A stretch of DNA of 64,000 nucleotides, from the NCBI RefSeq assembly GCF_025567085.1, contig NZ_JAOQJN010000011.1, forward strand, positions 12,560 through 76,559. Reading direction: 5' to 3'. Numbering within the stretch: the first letter of the stretch is position 1; every line of letters begins with the position of its first letter. A model generated the notes under the pieces. The model was given only the letters and a program-made list of their open reading frames with translations. It was not told the DNA's origin and did no database searches. This DNA comes from Bovifimicola ammoniilytica. Its GTDB lineage: Bacteria; Bacillota; Clostridia; Lachnospirales; Lachnospiraceae. Both the position numbers and the translations under genes were made by a program. Below are positions 53,680 to 62,750 of this stretch, piece by piece.

Positions 53680-55533
53680 TTAACTTAATACATCTGTATG
53701 ATTTTCTTCTGTTGTAGTATCTTCTTCATTCTTTTTTGTTGTAGTGTCTTCTTCTACTTTCTGTCTATTGATATTAAAGGTAATGGTCTTAGAATTACTT
53801 AAGCCCTTTCCATCATTTACTATATATGCAATATCTATAGTTTTACTCTCGATATCTCCATTAGCTATTATATTCTCAAGTGAAGAAAATGTTCCATTAT
53901 TAATCTGGTGCTTAGCAGAACCTGATACGGTGTCATAATAATATGCTGATACTTTACTCTTTAATAATTCAACTATTTTATCATAATTTTCCTGTACAGA
54001 TAAATTATTATCATATTCGTATGTAATCTTTTTCTTATTACTGTCAGACCACAATTTATTATCAAAATAAATCTCCGGAATATCTCTAACATATAATGTC
54101 GCACCTGTTGAAACTTTAGTTCCATTAGCATCTGTAAATTCATAACTTATATTATATGTGCCTGCCTTTGCAAATGCATTTTCTTTACTTATCTTAGTTC
54201 CATTACCCGTAAATACTGACATTGTAACCTTAGATGATGCATCATTTCCTGACGAATCTGAAGCTGATATACCCTCTGATAAGTTGAGTACTGTTCCAAC
54301 ATTTGTAACGAACTGCTTCTTTGTATTATTAATCTTTACTTCATATACTTTCTTTGGAAGTATCATTACATTCATATCAACTAATTCTTTGATGCCATCA
54401 ATTCTTCCCTTGCATGAATACTGCCACATATAATACTTAAATGTCATATCAGGCAATAAATCACCATAGCGGAACATATTAGCTGCATAATTAGATGAAT
54501 TATATTCATTAAAATACCAGGCAACCCAGCTCTTATATTTAGAAGTTATCACAGGCGAATTAATTCTGTTGACATAGTCATCTTTACACATATATACCAT
54601 TGAATCATAGCCATATCTCTCCACAGTATCGCAAAATACCGATATGATATTCGTAAGCTTTGACTGTGTAAGTCCACTGTATGTTCTGTATCCTTTATCC
54701 GTTTCCCAGTCAATAACTACAGGAAGTGTAATATTGTAACCGCTTATATATTTAAGAGTTAATGATGCCTCCTCTAAAGCCTCCTGCTCAGTAATTGCCT
54801 GTGAGAAGAAATACACACCAACCTTTATTCCGTTTGCCAAAGCACCCCTTACATTTTCATCAAATCTTGAGTCCTTACATAATTTTCCCGACTCATAACC
54901 TCTGTTGCCGACTCTTATAAATGCATACTCAACGCCTGCTGCCTTAACCTTTGCCCAGTCAATCTTGCCCTGATGATATGATATATCAATTCCATAAGAA
55001 ATCTGATTCTCATCATAATTAGTTGAAGGAATTGTCTTAATATCAGCCGAATTAATTGATGCAATTCTCTTAACTGATGCCTCTTTATCATCTGCAATAG
55101 GTGTTGTACTAACTGATAATTTAGATACATCAACTGTTTCTTTCTCAGTCTTCTTCGTTGTCTCTTCTATACTCTGAGTCTCACTAGCAGTTGTTGTAGC
55201 TGCTGTCGTAGTCTGAGTCTCTTTAGGCTTAGTCTCTTCTTTAACAGTATTTCTGTCTCTCTCAGTTGTCTCGTAAGATGACTCTGCCTCAACCATAATA
55301 GGTTCATTTGCCACCGCTGTAAGTTTCGATGCATTAGTAACCCTGCATACGATAATCACAACTAAAAATGTAAATATCCAGGTCGAAACCGCACCCCATA
55401 AGGCCCGCTTATTCTCATATCCTTTATACCATGTACATAATCTGTCATATTTCTCTTTAACAAATTTATATGTATTATCTGTTATTTTCTTTAATTTTGT
55501 CTTTATTTCATTATTATTTATCTTAATCTTCAT
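53680..55533 (-). CDS. Membrane-anchored GH25 lysozyme-like protein
   Basis: A 617-residue surface protein. A basic N-terminus is followed by a membrane helix (about 42-60, TWIFTFLVVIIVC) and a Thr/Glu-rich stalk (about 70-150). The GH25 muramidase domain (about 180-370) has YGIDISYHQGKIDWAKVK and the catalytic LPVVIDWETDKG. Ig-like or bacterial adhesion-type C-terminal modules follow, and the protein ends in an acidic tail with two EEDTTT units. I start at MKIKINNNE (55533), seven bases after CGGAG. Twelve 7-bp tandem repeats lie 47 bases upstream. Confidence 0.9.
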   Translation of the reverse strand: MKIKINNNEIKTKLKKITDNTYKFVKEKYDRLCTWYKGYENKRALWGAVSTWIFTFLVVIIVCRVTNASKLTAVANEPIMVEAESSYETTERDRNTVKEETKPKETQTTTAATTTASETQSIEETTKKTEKETVDVSKLSVSTTPIADDKEASVKRIASINSADIKTIPSTNYDENQISYGIDISYHQGKIDWAKVKAAGVEYAFIRVGNRGYESGKLCKDSRFDENVRGALANGIKVGVYFFSQAITEQEALEEASLTLKYISGYNITLPVVIDWETDKGYRTYSGLTQSKLTNIISVFCDTVERYGYDSMVYMCKDDYVNRINSPVITSKYKSWVAWYFNEYNSSNYAANMFRYGDLLPDMTFKYYMWQYSCKGRIDGIKELVDMNVMILPKKVYEVKINNTKKQFVTNVGTVLNLSEGISASDSSGNDASSKVTMSVFTGNGTKISKENAFAKAGTYNISYEFTDANGTKVSTGATLYVRDIPEIYFDNKLWSDSNKKKITYEYDNNLSVQENYDKIVELLKSKVSAYYYDTVSGSAKHQINNGTFSSLENIIANGDIESKTIDIAYIVNDGKGLSNSKTITFNINRQKVEEDTTTKKNEEDTTTEENHTDVLS

Positions 55534-55578
55534 TATTAATCTCCGTATTAGCGTCATTATATACCGTAGAAATATCCA

Positions 55579-55666
<88 letters not shown>

Positions 55667-55685
55667 GAATAGTATAAACTTTTCT

Positions 55686-56651
55686 TTATATTTTTTCAAT
55701 ATATTCTTCTTTCATTTCTTGTATAATTCTGTCATATTCACGAAGATTTTTAGACTTTTTAATTTTCTTTATCATTTTCTCACTATTTTCAAAACATTCC
55801 TGCATATATAGCCATATTTCTTTCATCTTAAATAACACCGGAACTTCACCCGACATATAATCCTTGTATCTTTCATATATTTTATCGTGAAATTCAAATA
55901 TCTTATCAGCTTCTATTTCTTTATCTTCTTTAATCATTTGTGGCAGACAAGGGTTCTTTAGAATACCTCTGCCAAGCATTATTGCATTAATTCCATCAAA
56001 TCTTTCACATATAGATTTATAAGCAGCCTTAGTAAAAACATCTCCATTATAACAGAGTTTTAAACCCGTATTCTCCATCGCATATTCAAATGTATTATAT
56101 CTTACAGGCTTCTTATACAAATCTTCTCTAGTTCTTGGGTGGATTATAAGTTCTGAAATAGGATATCTATTATATATTTCTAGAATGTCCTGCCACATAT
56201 CCTCATCATATAGCCCTACTCTGGTCTTAACTGATATTTTCATATTATATTTATCATATGTTTTATTAAATATTTCATCAAAAAATCCGTCTAATCCATC
56301 TAAATCACCAAGAAAGCCTGCACCTTTTCCTTTAGAAATGACTGTACCCGATGGACAACCGATATTAATATTGACTTCTTCATAGCCAAGTCCTGCTAAT
56401 TCCTCTGTTGCACTTATGAAATCTTTAGCATTATTAGATAATAATTGCGGTACTAAATTTATACCTTTATTGTTCTCCGGCAAAATATCTTTAAATTCTT
56501 TTAATCTTCTGATTCCATTCGGACTTGTAGAGATAAATGGTGCGAAGTATTTATCTATTCCACTAAAAATCTCGTTATATGTATTTCTATATAAATATCC
56601 TGCAACGCCCTCCATTGGTGCAAAATATAGCTGTATGTTTTCTGTATTCAT
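55686..56651 (-). CDS. dus: tRNA-dihydrouridine synthase
   Basis: A 321-residue FMN enzyme that reduces uridines in the tRNA D-loop. It starts YFAPMEGVAGYLYRNTY and has VNINIGCPSGTVISKGKGAG with the catalytic Cys. SVKTRVGL, ELIIHPRTREDLYKK and LCYNGDVFT follow, then NAIMLGRGILKNP. All Dus motifs are present. The ribosome binding site is at the end of a leader repeat (56652-56759) whose mini-ORF stop overlaps the dus ATG as ATGA. Confidence 0.94.
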   Translation of the reverse strand: MNTENIQLYFAPMEGVAGYLYRNTYNEIFSGIDKYFAPFISTSPNGIRRLKEFKDILPENNKGINLVPQLLSNNAKDFISATEELAGLGYEEVNINIGCPSGTVISKGKGAGFLGDLDGLDGFFDEIFNKTYDKYNMKISVKTRVGLYDEDMWQDILEIYNRYPISELIIHPRTREDLYKKPVRYNTFEYAMENTGLKLCYNGDVFTKAAYKSICERFDGINAIMLGRGILKNPCLPQMIKEDKEIEADKIFEFHDKIYERYKDYMSGEVPVLFKMKEIWLYMQECFENSEKMIKKIKKSKNLREYDRIIQEMKEEYIEKI

Positions 56652-56759
56652 ATGTTCCTCTTTCCTAAGCGATTTATTGTAGTGATGTGCTGAGAAATTC
56701 GCATAAGCGATTTCTCAGCTGCCATAAAAGCTATTTGTTTTCGCTTCGAAACAATAGCT
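56652..56759 (-). repeat. Dispersed leader repeat, copy 4, upstream of dus
   Basis: The minus strand begins AGCTATTGTTTCGAAGCGAA and forms a hairpin with AACAAATAGC. The mini-ORF starts at 56725 (M-A-A-E-K-S-L-M-R-I-S) and runs 25 codons to a TGA overlapping the dus start (ATGA). The copy ends GCTTAGGAAAGAGGA. It is the most diverged full-length copy. Confidence 0.82.
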
Positions 56760-56792
56760 ACAAGAAAAAAAATTCAAAATTTTTTAACATAA

Positions 56793-56984
56793 TCATACAA
56801 TTATAATTTTTACTAATTTCTCATTAAACTCATTTTTGCTTAAAATTTTTCTACCATAATCTGTATTAGAGTAATAATAGCACTCTCCCATTTCATAATT
56901 ACATATTTTTTTATTATTTAATACTTCTAAAAAATAATTTTTTTCTATTTTTTCTAAAAGAATTTCAATATATTCTGTCGCCAT
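56793..56984 (-). CDS. Small hypothetical protein
   Basis: A 63-residue protein starting MATEYIEILLEKIEKNYFLE, with a central YYYSNTDYGRKIL and no membrane segment. GAGGT precedes the ATG. It is the last of three closely packed genes (57825 down to 56793) at the left end of an immunity-like tract. No family recognised. Confidence 0.6.
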   Translation of the reverse strand: MATEYIEILLEKIEKNYFLEVLNNKKICNYEMGECYYYSNTDYGRKILSKNEFNEKLVKIIIV

Positions 56985-56986
56985 TT

Positions 56987-57157
56987 TTATCTTACCTCAA
57001 TAATCGTTATCAGTTCAATATCAAATAATATTTCCCTATATGCTTCTAATTCACCCTTATTAATATGCTTGTATTCATTTTTATCAAAAATATAATTGTT
57101 TTCTAAAAAATAGATTCTAGAACAAATTATATCTTTAATTGTGATATTTTTTGTCAT
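56987..57157 (-). CDS. Small hypothetical protein
   Basis: About 56 residues starting MTKNITIKDIICSRIYFLEN, soluble, with a middle acidic segment. The start is uncertain: the chosen ATG lies just after the preceding gene's stop, and an upstream in-frame ATG (57190) lies inside that gene. It is two bases from the 56793 gene, suggesting co-translation. No family recognised. Confidence 0.55.
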   Translation of the reverse strand: MTKNITIKDIICSRIYFLENNYIFDKNEYKHINKGELEAYREILFDIELITIIEVR

Positions 57158-57165
57158 CTTATTAA

Positions 57166-57825
57166 TTATTCTATATTGGCATATTTCCAATATTTATTTC
57201 TATCATGTTTTTTAAAGATAAGTGCTAATTCAATTCCAATTGAATCACTTCCGTAACAACAGGCTAAATCATGATTATTAATACATTTTTCAATAACTTG
57301 CGGATAATCAATTTCATCAAATGAATTTAAATAAATTAAATCATCAATATTCATATCATTCTTCTCCATATCTTCTAGATAGTCATTCCTACTGACAAAT
57401 ACATAACGATACTGTTTCTTTGAATCAATCAATTCCAATACCTTTTCTAAATTCTCAATTTGGGTTCTAGCAATAGAAACATAATATATCTTATCATTTT
57501 TATGATATTCAATCTCTTTTCCTAACTGTAAATAATCTATTTCAAATGAATCTGATATCTTTTTCCAACATTTCTTATATCTTCCAACTTTAGAACTAGG
57601 CTCTATAACTTCTTCTAAAACAATTAAATAAATATACAAGGGATTATCCAATATCATTTCTTTTTGAATTTGCTGTAAACAAAATTCAAAAAATTTATCC
57701 TTGTTCAAATTAATACCAGTTGCATTATAGCTAATTAAGTTTGCATCCCAACTTTTTTCCATATTATTAGTTACCCAGCCATAATAATCACTTAATTTTT
57801 CACTATGTTCTCTCCACATTTTCAT
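57166..57825 (-). CDS. Hypothetical protein, possible immunity protein
   Basis: A 219-residue soluble protein with no recognised motif. The N-terminal half is rich in Trp/Tyr (WREHSEKLSDYYGWVTNNME), the C-terminal half contains an acidic YLEDMEKNDMNIDDLIYL and ends in a basic segment. It lies among small immunity-type genes and starts a three-gene unit. Function unknown; the neighbourhood is the only hint. Confidence 0.65.
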   Translation of the reverse strand: MKMWREHSEKLSDYYGWVTNNMEKSWDANLISYNATGINLNKDKFFEFCLQQIQKEMILDNPLYIYLIVLEEVIEPSSKVGRYKKCWKKISDSFEIDYLQLGKEIEYHKNDKIYYVSIARTQIENLEKVLELIDSKKQYRYVFVSRNDYLEDMEKNDMNIDDLIYLNSFDEIDYPQVIEKCINNHDLACCYGSDSIGIELALIFKKHDRNKYWKYANIE

Positions 57826-57988
57826 GTTTTAAATATCACTCATTTCTATTATCCTTATTTTAGTAATCAAAATGTTTCAATCAGACATCGTCTATTGTTA
57901 TATATACCAGTATATCTGTTTTTGTTTCTTTTGCAATCTTCATTCATATAATCAATCTTTATAATTTCACAGTATTTTCAATCTTCAC

Positions 57989-58312
57989 TCAAATAACAAT
58001 GGTATATATAAACTCGCCACAATTATTTTTTTCATAATCTTCTATATACCTCAAAGCCCTTAATTTGCTCTTTTGATAGAATTCTTCCGAACTATCTTTA
58101 TTCATATACCAGCTATCAAATGTCATTTTGATATTTTCATTTTCTATCTTATAAACATCGCCACCTAAAATACCTATTTTCCGTTTTGACAATTCTTCGA
58201 ATATCTCTTTTATATTGTCCTTATCCCAAGCATATTCATTTATTCCGAGCGATAATAAGCTTATTCCCTTTTTTAGCAATTCATTTGAAATAACATTTGT
58301 AATTACTTCCAT
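57989..58312 (-). CDS. Immunity protein, Imm40-like
   Basis: A 107-residue protein with LLKKGISLLSLGINEYAWDK and RKIGILGGDVYKIENE, which resemble the Imm40 family of polymorphic-toxin immunity proteins. I start at MEVITN (58312), eight bases after GGAG; the ATG two codons upstream is too close to that site. The family assignment is from memory of the ILGGDVY motif and should be tested. No toxin gene is in the window. Confidence 0.6.
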   Translation of the reverse strand: MEVITNVISNELLKKGISLLSLGINEYAWDKDNIKEIFEELSKRKIGILGGDVYKIENENIKMTFDSWYMNKDSSEEFYQKSKLRALRYIEDYEKNNCGEFIYTIVI

Positions 58313-58503
58313 AATCATATCTCCTAGTATAATATCTTTTAGATGCCTTATTTTATATAAAACTTAATAGTTTCCTTTGTTCAATAGGCTTAGTTAAGCC
58401 CATAATATAATTGTCCCAGTGGGCAATAAGATAATGGTTCTTTTTTCTCCTGTTAAACCAGTAATAGTCGCTTCATACAAAGTCTGTTCCATTGACATGG
58501 AAG

Positions 58504-58554
58504 TTAGTAAGTAGCTAATCCTCCTGCGATTGTCGCTGTCGTATCTGTATCATC
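58504..58554 (-). pseudogene. Remnant of an ADP-ribosylglycohydrolase gene
   Basis: Directly after the metallophosphatase stop codon, the same frame continues DDTDTTATIAGGLATY and then stops. D-D-T-D-T-T-A-x-I-x-G-G-L-A is the metal-binding signature near the C-terminus of ADP-ribosylglycohydrolases. The rest of the domain is missing. The following bases down to 58319 hold no convincing gene, only a 34-codon frame. Confidence 0.55.
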
Positions 58555-59379
58555 TTATAGTTCTTTACTTTTGACCTGATCCGATATCCTTACATAATAG
58601 ATTTTCTCATCTTCCAATCTAATGCATGCCAACTTTGCATTTTCCTGTACACTTCCCATTACACACCCACAATCTATATCATAGAAAATGCAATCCAGGC
58701 TTTCATCATACATACGGTATACATTACCATTATTATAAGGAAATTCCTCATACTTTATTGTTGGTGTATGTCCAGCAATAATCATTCCATGCTCAACTCC
58801 ACCACACATATACGCATCATCTCTGGCATGCAAGTAGAAATCCTCAACACTTTCATAAGATTCCTCTGTATCAACATGGTCAAGGCTTTCAATATATCCT
58901 GCATGAACAACGATACAGGTTCTCTTATTTATATCTATTTTATAGAAGTACGGCATTTTTTCAACTATTTTCGCCCAGTCACAAAGCAATGCGAACGAAA
59001 CCAATTTCTCATTAATAAGTTTCCCAATTGTTCCATAGTAATCAAAAAATACATTATTATTCTGCTCAGCAAATTTTTGAACTGCTTTATACAAGGTTCT
59101 GGAATCTTCAATACTATTCTCATCCAGTTCTGCCTCATCACATACATATTTCATGATGCAAATGTTTGTCAGGAACTCTTCATCATGATTTCCTCTTACA
59201 AAAATCACATTCTTAGTTGCATTACTGATCCAACTCATCATTTCATAATTCTTTGTACCCCGATCAATATAATCTCCAGCGCAAATTAGCAAATCTCTGT
59301 CGCTAAAATGAATCTTTTCAAGCATCTGCTGAAATTCATCATAACATCCATGGATATCAGACATCACATATGTATTCAT
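58555..59379 (-). CDS. Calcineurin-like metallophosphoesterase (PPP type)
   Basis: A 274-residue protein phosphatase-like enzyme. Metal-binding motifs are SDIHGCYDEF, GDYIDRGTKN and VRGNHDEEFL near residues 7, 38 and 66, followed by VVHAGYIE and GHTPT. It most resembles bacterial serine/threonine phosphatases of the PPP group. I start at MNTYVMSDIHG, eight bases after AAGGAG; 33 more codons are open upstream and may be a gene remnant. A fragment of an ADP-ribosylglycohydrolase follows. Confidence 0.88.
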   Translation of the reverse strand: MNTYVMSDIHGCYDEFQQMLEKIHFSDRDLLICAGDYIDRGTKNYEMMSWISNATKNVIFVRGNHDEEFLTNICIMKYVCDEAELDENSIEDSRTLYKAVQKFAEQNNNVFFDYYGTIGKLINEKLVSFALLCDWAKIVEKMPYFYKIDINKRTCIVVHAGYIESLDHVDTEESYESVEDFYLHARDDAYMCGGVEHGMIIAGHTPTIKYEEFPYNNGNVYRMYDESLDCIFYDIDCGCVMGSVQENAKLACIRLEDEKIYYVRISDQVKSKEL

Positions 59380-59506
59380 AGTACAATCTCCTTCATATAT
59401 TTCTTTATGTAATTTATCTGCTTGTTCCATTACCTTTTCATAATCATCACACCATCGCCACTCTATACATTTTGTCACGCAAGCACATTGCAGACAAAAC
59501 AGAGCC

Positions 59507-59759
59507 TTAATATGATATTTTTATAAGTCTATCTGTGTACATATAACCTGAACGATACACCCACATATAGCTATTTGCACCTTCTTCACATCATCTCTGT
59601 TTACGATTGCAGAAATTTCATCATAAGCTGCATCTTTTCATTTAGTTCATGTGTTTCCTTTGTAAGTAAATCTAACTGCTCTTGCATATTTAGAAACATC
59701 TGTACCAATAACGACTTATCCATATCATTAAGTTGTTCTTCTGTGAAATTCATCTGCAT
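59507..59759 (-). pseudogene. IS66 transposase (TnpC) remnant
   Basis: The minus strand from 59759 encodes 52 residues starting MQMNFTEEQLNDMDKSLLVQ and ending in a stop, matching the N-terminus of IS66 transposases. About 25 bases later another frame gives NSYMWVYRSGYMYTDRLIKI (59575-59516), matching an internal IS66 segment. The few hundred residues normally between them are deleted. No terminal repeats or partner genes remain. It shows past IS activity in this tract. Confidence 0.75.
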
Positions 59760-59837
59760 AATTACGTCTCTTTTTAAAATTTAAATAAGTATTGCATATT
59801 TAAAGTAAGCAAGCTAGTATTGTTTTTCTGCTATTAA

Positions 59838-60392
59838 TTAGTTCATTATATCAGACCAAAATGGTATTGGATTGATATTTTCAAATTCTATCTTTCCTTG
59901 CTCTTTCCCACCAAATTCGACTTCAAAATAATCTTCTAGATTTTGACCGTAATAAATAATATCTACATCGTGTATAGAAATTATTGGAGGATTATCCTCT
60001 GGAATCATAGATATATATCTGTGTCCATAAACCGGAATCAATTTAGGAGCACTTTTCAGTCGTTCCCTTACAACTAGTGCAATATCTATTTCATTATCTG
60101 GTTCTTTCCCCCAATCATCGCACCAATAAACCTCCTCTGCTAATTCGTCAACATCTTCAATTGGTCTATTTATAATTTTCTTGATAATCATAATATTATC
60201 TTGATTAAGATTTCTCCAGTCAATAAAGCCCTTAGATATTGGTAATGCCATCATTAAAAATTCTTTTAGACTCTTTGGAAATGTTATTTTATATATACCT
60301 TCAATTTTTGCTATTTCTTCAACCGTTAATCCTATTTCAAATTCAACACCTTGCTGTTTCAATATTTTTATACTTTCTTCATAAATCAACAT
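59838..60392 (-). CDS. SMI1/KNR4 (SUKH) family immunity-type protein
   Basis: A 184-residue SUKH-fold protein: GLTVEEIAKIEGIYKITFPK followed by SLKEFLMMALPISKGF, WRNL, and the C-terminal IPVYGHRYISMIP and ISIHDVDIIYYG segments. SUKH proteins are common immunity partners of secreted polymorphic toxins. I start at MLIYEES behind GGAGATAATA; five upstream codons overlap this site. No toxin is adjacent, so it may be an orphan immunity gene. Confidence 0.88.
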   Translation of the reverse strand: MLIYEESIKILKQQGVEFEIGLTVEEIAKIEGIYKITFPKSLKEFLMMALPISKGFIDWRNLNQDNIMIIKKIINRPIEDVDELAEEVYWCDDWGKEPDNEIDIALVVRERLKSAPKLIPVYGHRYISMIPEDNPPIISIHDVDIIYYGQNLEDYFEVEFGGKEQGKIEFENINPIPFWSDIMN

Positions 60393-60604
60393 TATTATCT
60401 CCATCATTTGATTTGTGTAAATTTATATATTCTCATCTTTTTCTTCAATCACTGACAAAAAATGTACTCTATAAAAGTTAATATTTTTTTGACAATTCAA
60501 AATTGACCAGTATATCTGTTATTGCCTGCATTGACAAGTCCATAGCGAATTGTTTATAAGTTGTCTATGGTTATCATAAATTACCCTGACTTAAAGCTTA
60601 TACA

Positions 60605-61117
60605 TTATGAATCATTACCACATACTACAAAATGAGGTAGTTTTACTCCATTTATTATATCTTTCCCAAATATTCGCCAACATTCACTATCACTAGAATA
60701 ATTTAAAAATGTTTGAAAAGTAGAATTATCAGAAAAATCAATAAATAAATCTTTAAACTTATTAATGTATATCCTATCAACATAAATATTTTCTGTTAAT
60801 TCAAACCATTTTTTTGCCTTATCGTCAAACATATTGTTGTCCTTCAATTCCCAATCAAATGATTCAGGTACAATACCATTTTCTTTTGGTTCATAGATAT
60901 CCTCGGATGCTACAATTATATTTCCTAATCTATTATTCACAATTCTCCAAGCACACTGCACATGAATTCGAAATTCATATACTTCTAAATTATGTATTCC
61001 CTTATATGTATCATCAATGTATTTACTCCCAAAGCCTAAACATAACATAGATGATGCCCTATCAATAACTCCTAATTTTTTCCCTTGCAATTTTTCTATT
61101 ATATTACAATTGTCCAT
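60605..61117 (-). CDS. Hypothetical protein, likely immunity-type
   Basis: A 170-residue soluble protein. It begins MDNCNIIEKLQGKKLGVIDR and has SMLCLGFG, a central RIHVQCAWRIVNN and EDIYEPKE. The pattern of G-R-A..L..GFG, then H-V-Q-C-x-W-R-I and D-I-Y-x-P recalls a group of small proteins found in immunity arrays, but I cannot name a family. ATGAGGATTATT is the ribosome binding site. Confidence 0.7.
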   Translation of the reverse strand: MDNCNIIEKLQGKKLGVIDRASSMLCLGFGSKYIDDTYKGIHNLEVYEFRIHVQCAWRIVNNRLGNIIVASEDIYEPKENGIVPESFDWELKDNNMFDDKAKKWFELTENIYVDRIYINKFKDLFIDFSDNSTFQTFLNYSSDSECWRIFGKDIINGVKLPHFVVCGNDS

Positions 61118-61169
61118 AATAATCCTCATTTCTTACCATCCTTTCTCTTCTCCAAATATAATTTTACTA

Positions 61170-61368
61170 TTAATATAAAGTTTTCTCAGGTATAAATGTA
61201 TAAAAATCATACTTCCTATATTTACCATCATCATACAATGGATATAAATATTAATTTATTTTTTTCCGTACATATATCAGAAATGTAATCCAAATGACTT
61301 TTATTATTGATACATGGAATAGCAAACTTACTATGTCCCATTAATTTGACAGACTTGCTATATTTAAC
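61170..61368 (-). pseudogene. Decayed gene fragment, family unknown
   Basis: Within the gap between two hypothetical genes, the minus strand reads VKYSKSVKLMGHSKFAIPC (continuing about 24 codons) and then, after a frame change, YPLYDDGKYRKYDFYTFIPE to a stop. Two good-quality frames joined by one shift suggest a recently broken gene. No start or family recognised. Confidence 0.4.
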
Positions 61369-61417
61369 TTACATAGCTGGTCTTGACTTCTAATTCTCTG
61401 TATTACAATGTGTTTTT

Positions 61418-61783
61418 TTAGGGTATTAGTTTTGAATCTATCATATATTCTCTGTTCATCAGTTCAATTTTTTCAACGTCAAGAAAAGATGCATCTGCTG
61501 TAATTATTTCTAATTCATTCACTATTCCTTCTATGATGTGCAACAAAAAAACAACTGGTGCTGTTGTCTTTTGATAACATATCATCTCAACAGGCACTCT
61601 TATATCAAGCGGAAATAACTTATTAACTTGTGAAGCAAACATCTTAATTGATAAAAAATCAAATCCAGACTCTTTTATAACTTGAATATTATTTAGTTGT
61701 TCTATTAATATTTCCCTACCTAAGAACTCTTTTTCCATAATATAATTTAGCCATTCTTTTTCTCTTTCTGACAATTTTTCCAT
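61418..61783 (-). CDS. DUF6984-like small protein
   Basis: A 121-residue protein starting MEKLSEREKEWLNYIMEKEF, with LIEQLNNIQVIKESGFDFLS and a C-terminal VVFLLHIIEGIVNELEIITA. The layout S-E-R-E.....L..QL.....G..S followed by P-V-x-F-L-L-H-I-x-x-G-x-V-N-E-L-E-I resembles the DUF6984 family, seen in toxin-immunity neighbourhoods. The start follows AGGAG by seven bases; 42 further upstream codons are open but unsupported. Confidence 0.65.
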   Translation of the reverse strand: MEKLSEREKEWLNYIMEKEFLGREILIEQLNNIQVIKESGFDFLSIKMFASQVNKLFPLDIRVPVEMICYQKTTAPVVFLLHIIEGIVNELEIITADASFLDVEKIELMNREYMIDSKLIP

Positions 61784-62065
61784 AATTGTTCTCCTACTAA
61801 TATTTTTATTATAATGCAATAGTGTTAGGTAATAAGACCATAATTTAAACCTGCTTGTGAGAAGGCTTAATTGTGATTGTGAATCCCTATACTTGTCTTC
61901 CAATTGCAATATCAGCTTCCATTAACACTCTCCAAAGTAATGGTTTTCACTGCTTAAAATTTTACCATATTTTCTATAATGTTTACTACAGAAATTTGAT
62001 TTATTTGCTCTGTCCATATCAAAATTTAAGCCTGTCTGTCGAAAAGCTTACTTGTATATCCTTAA

Positions 62066-62398
62066 TTATAAACTATACACAATTTCTTCAATTGAATCTG
62101 CACAACAATCAAATTCGTAATTACCATTACTATTCAGTACCCCTCTATACCATACCCCTATATCCTCTTTTGGCTCCATTATATAAAATCCATAAAATTT
62201 AATCATCTTTACCGGCGTTAATAACTCATATTTTTGTTTCATAAAAAAAGGCTCATTTGTTTTCTCAAAGCAATCATTATAGTAATATGAACCATTTTCA
62301 GATAATGCAAAACATTTTCCATTAATTTGCGAAACCACTATATAGTCATGCCCCAATAGCTCATTAAATATTTGTATTTCATTCTTTGTTAGCTTCAT
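62066..62398 (-). CDS. Hypothetical protein, possible immunity protein
   Basis: A 110-residue acidic protein starting MKLTKNEIQIFNELLGHDYI, with a beta-rich middle (SENGSYYYNDCFEK, IKFYGFYIMEP) and ending in EFDCCADSIEEIVYSL. The W-Y-R-G-V-L and D-S-I-E-E-I-V-x-S-L ending is typical of small globular immunity-like proteins but no family is assigned. The start is at 62398, about ten bases after GGAG; a GTG three codons upstream is also possible. Confidence 0.65.
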   Translation of the reverse strand: MKLTKNEIQIFNELLGHDYIVVSQINGKCFALSENGSYYYNDCFEKTNEPFFMKQKYELLTPVKMIKFYGFYIMEPKEDIGVWYRGVLNSNGNYEFDCCADSIEEIVYSL

Positions 62399-62471
62399 TT
62401 TGTCCACACTCCTAATTCAAAAGTATTAATTATAATTCATTCTAAAAGTATGCAATTTACCACTTATTTTA

Positions 62472-62750
62472 TTAAATGTTTAAAATTTCAATTGTTGGTT
62501 CCCATTCAGTAACAATATCAATATTGTAATTACCTTTTTAATCTATCTTCTAATGGTAAACCATCTTCGCATGGCATATATGAAACTAGGTTGCTAATTT
62601 CTTCTGTATATTCAAACTCTTCATATACATCTTCTATTTAATAAAGTTATTTCATATAGTTTATAAATTGTGAAATCACCTTGTTCTAAAATCATATTAT
62701 TACCTTGACTTATCATATTCTCTCGTAATCTTATAAATTCATTGAGGTTT
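62472..62750 (-). pseudogene. Frameshifted immunity-like gene
   Basis: The 330-base gap between 62408 and 62738 holds a broken gene on the minus strand. Three successive frames give LNEFIRLRENMISQGNNMIL (and onward), EDVYEEFEYTEEISNLVSYM (and onward to DRLK), and YNIDIVTEWEPTIEILNI before a stop. Joined, they would make about 95 residues. The start and family are unknown. Confidence 0.5.

Noticed and set aside
57890..57960. Short frame sharing the phrase NRYTG and CCAGTATATCTGTT with 60508-60522
   Set aside because: The shared 13-14 bases are too few to establish a repeat or a gene.
58395..58499. 34-codon frame starting MSMEQTLYEA
   Set aside because: No ribosome binding site and no family; probably debris next to the glycohydrolase remnant.
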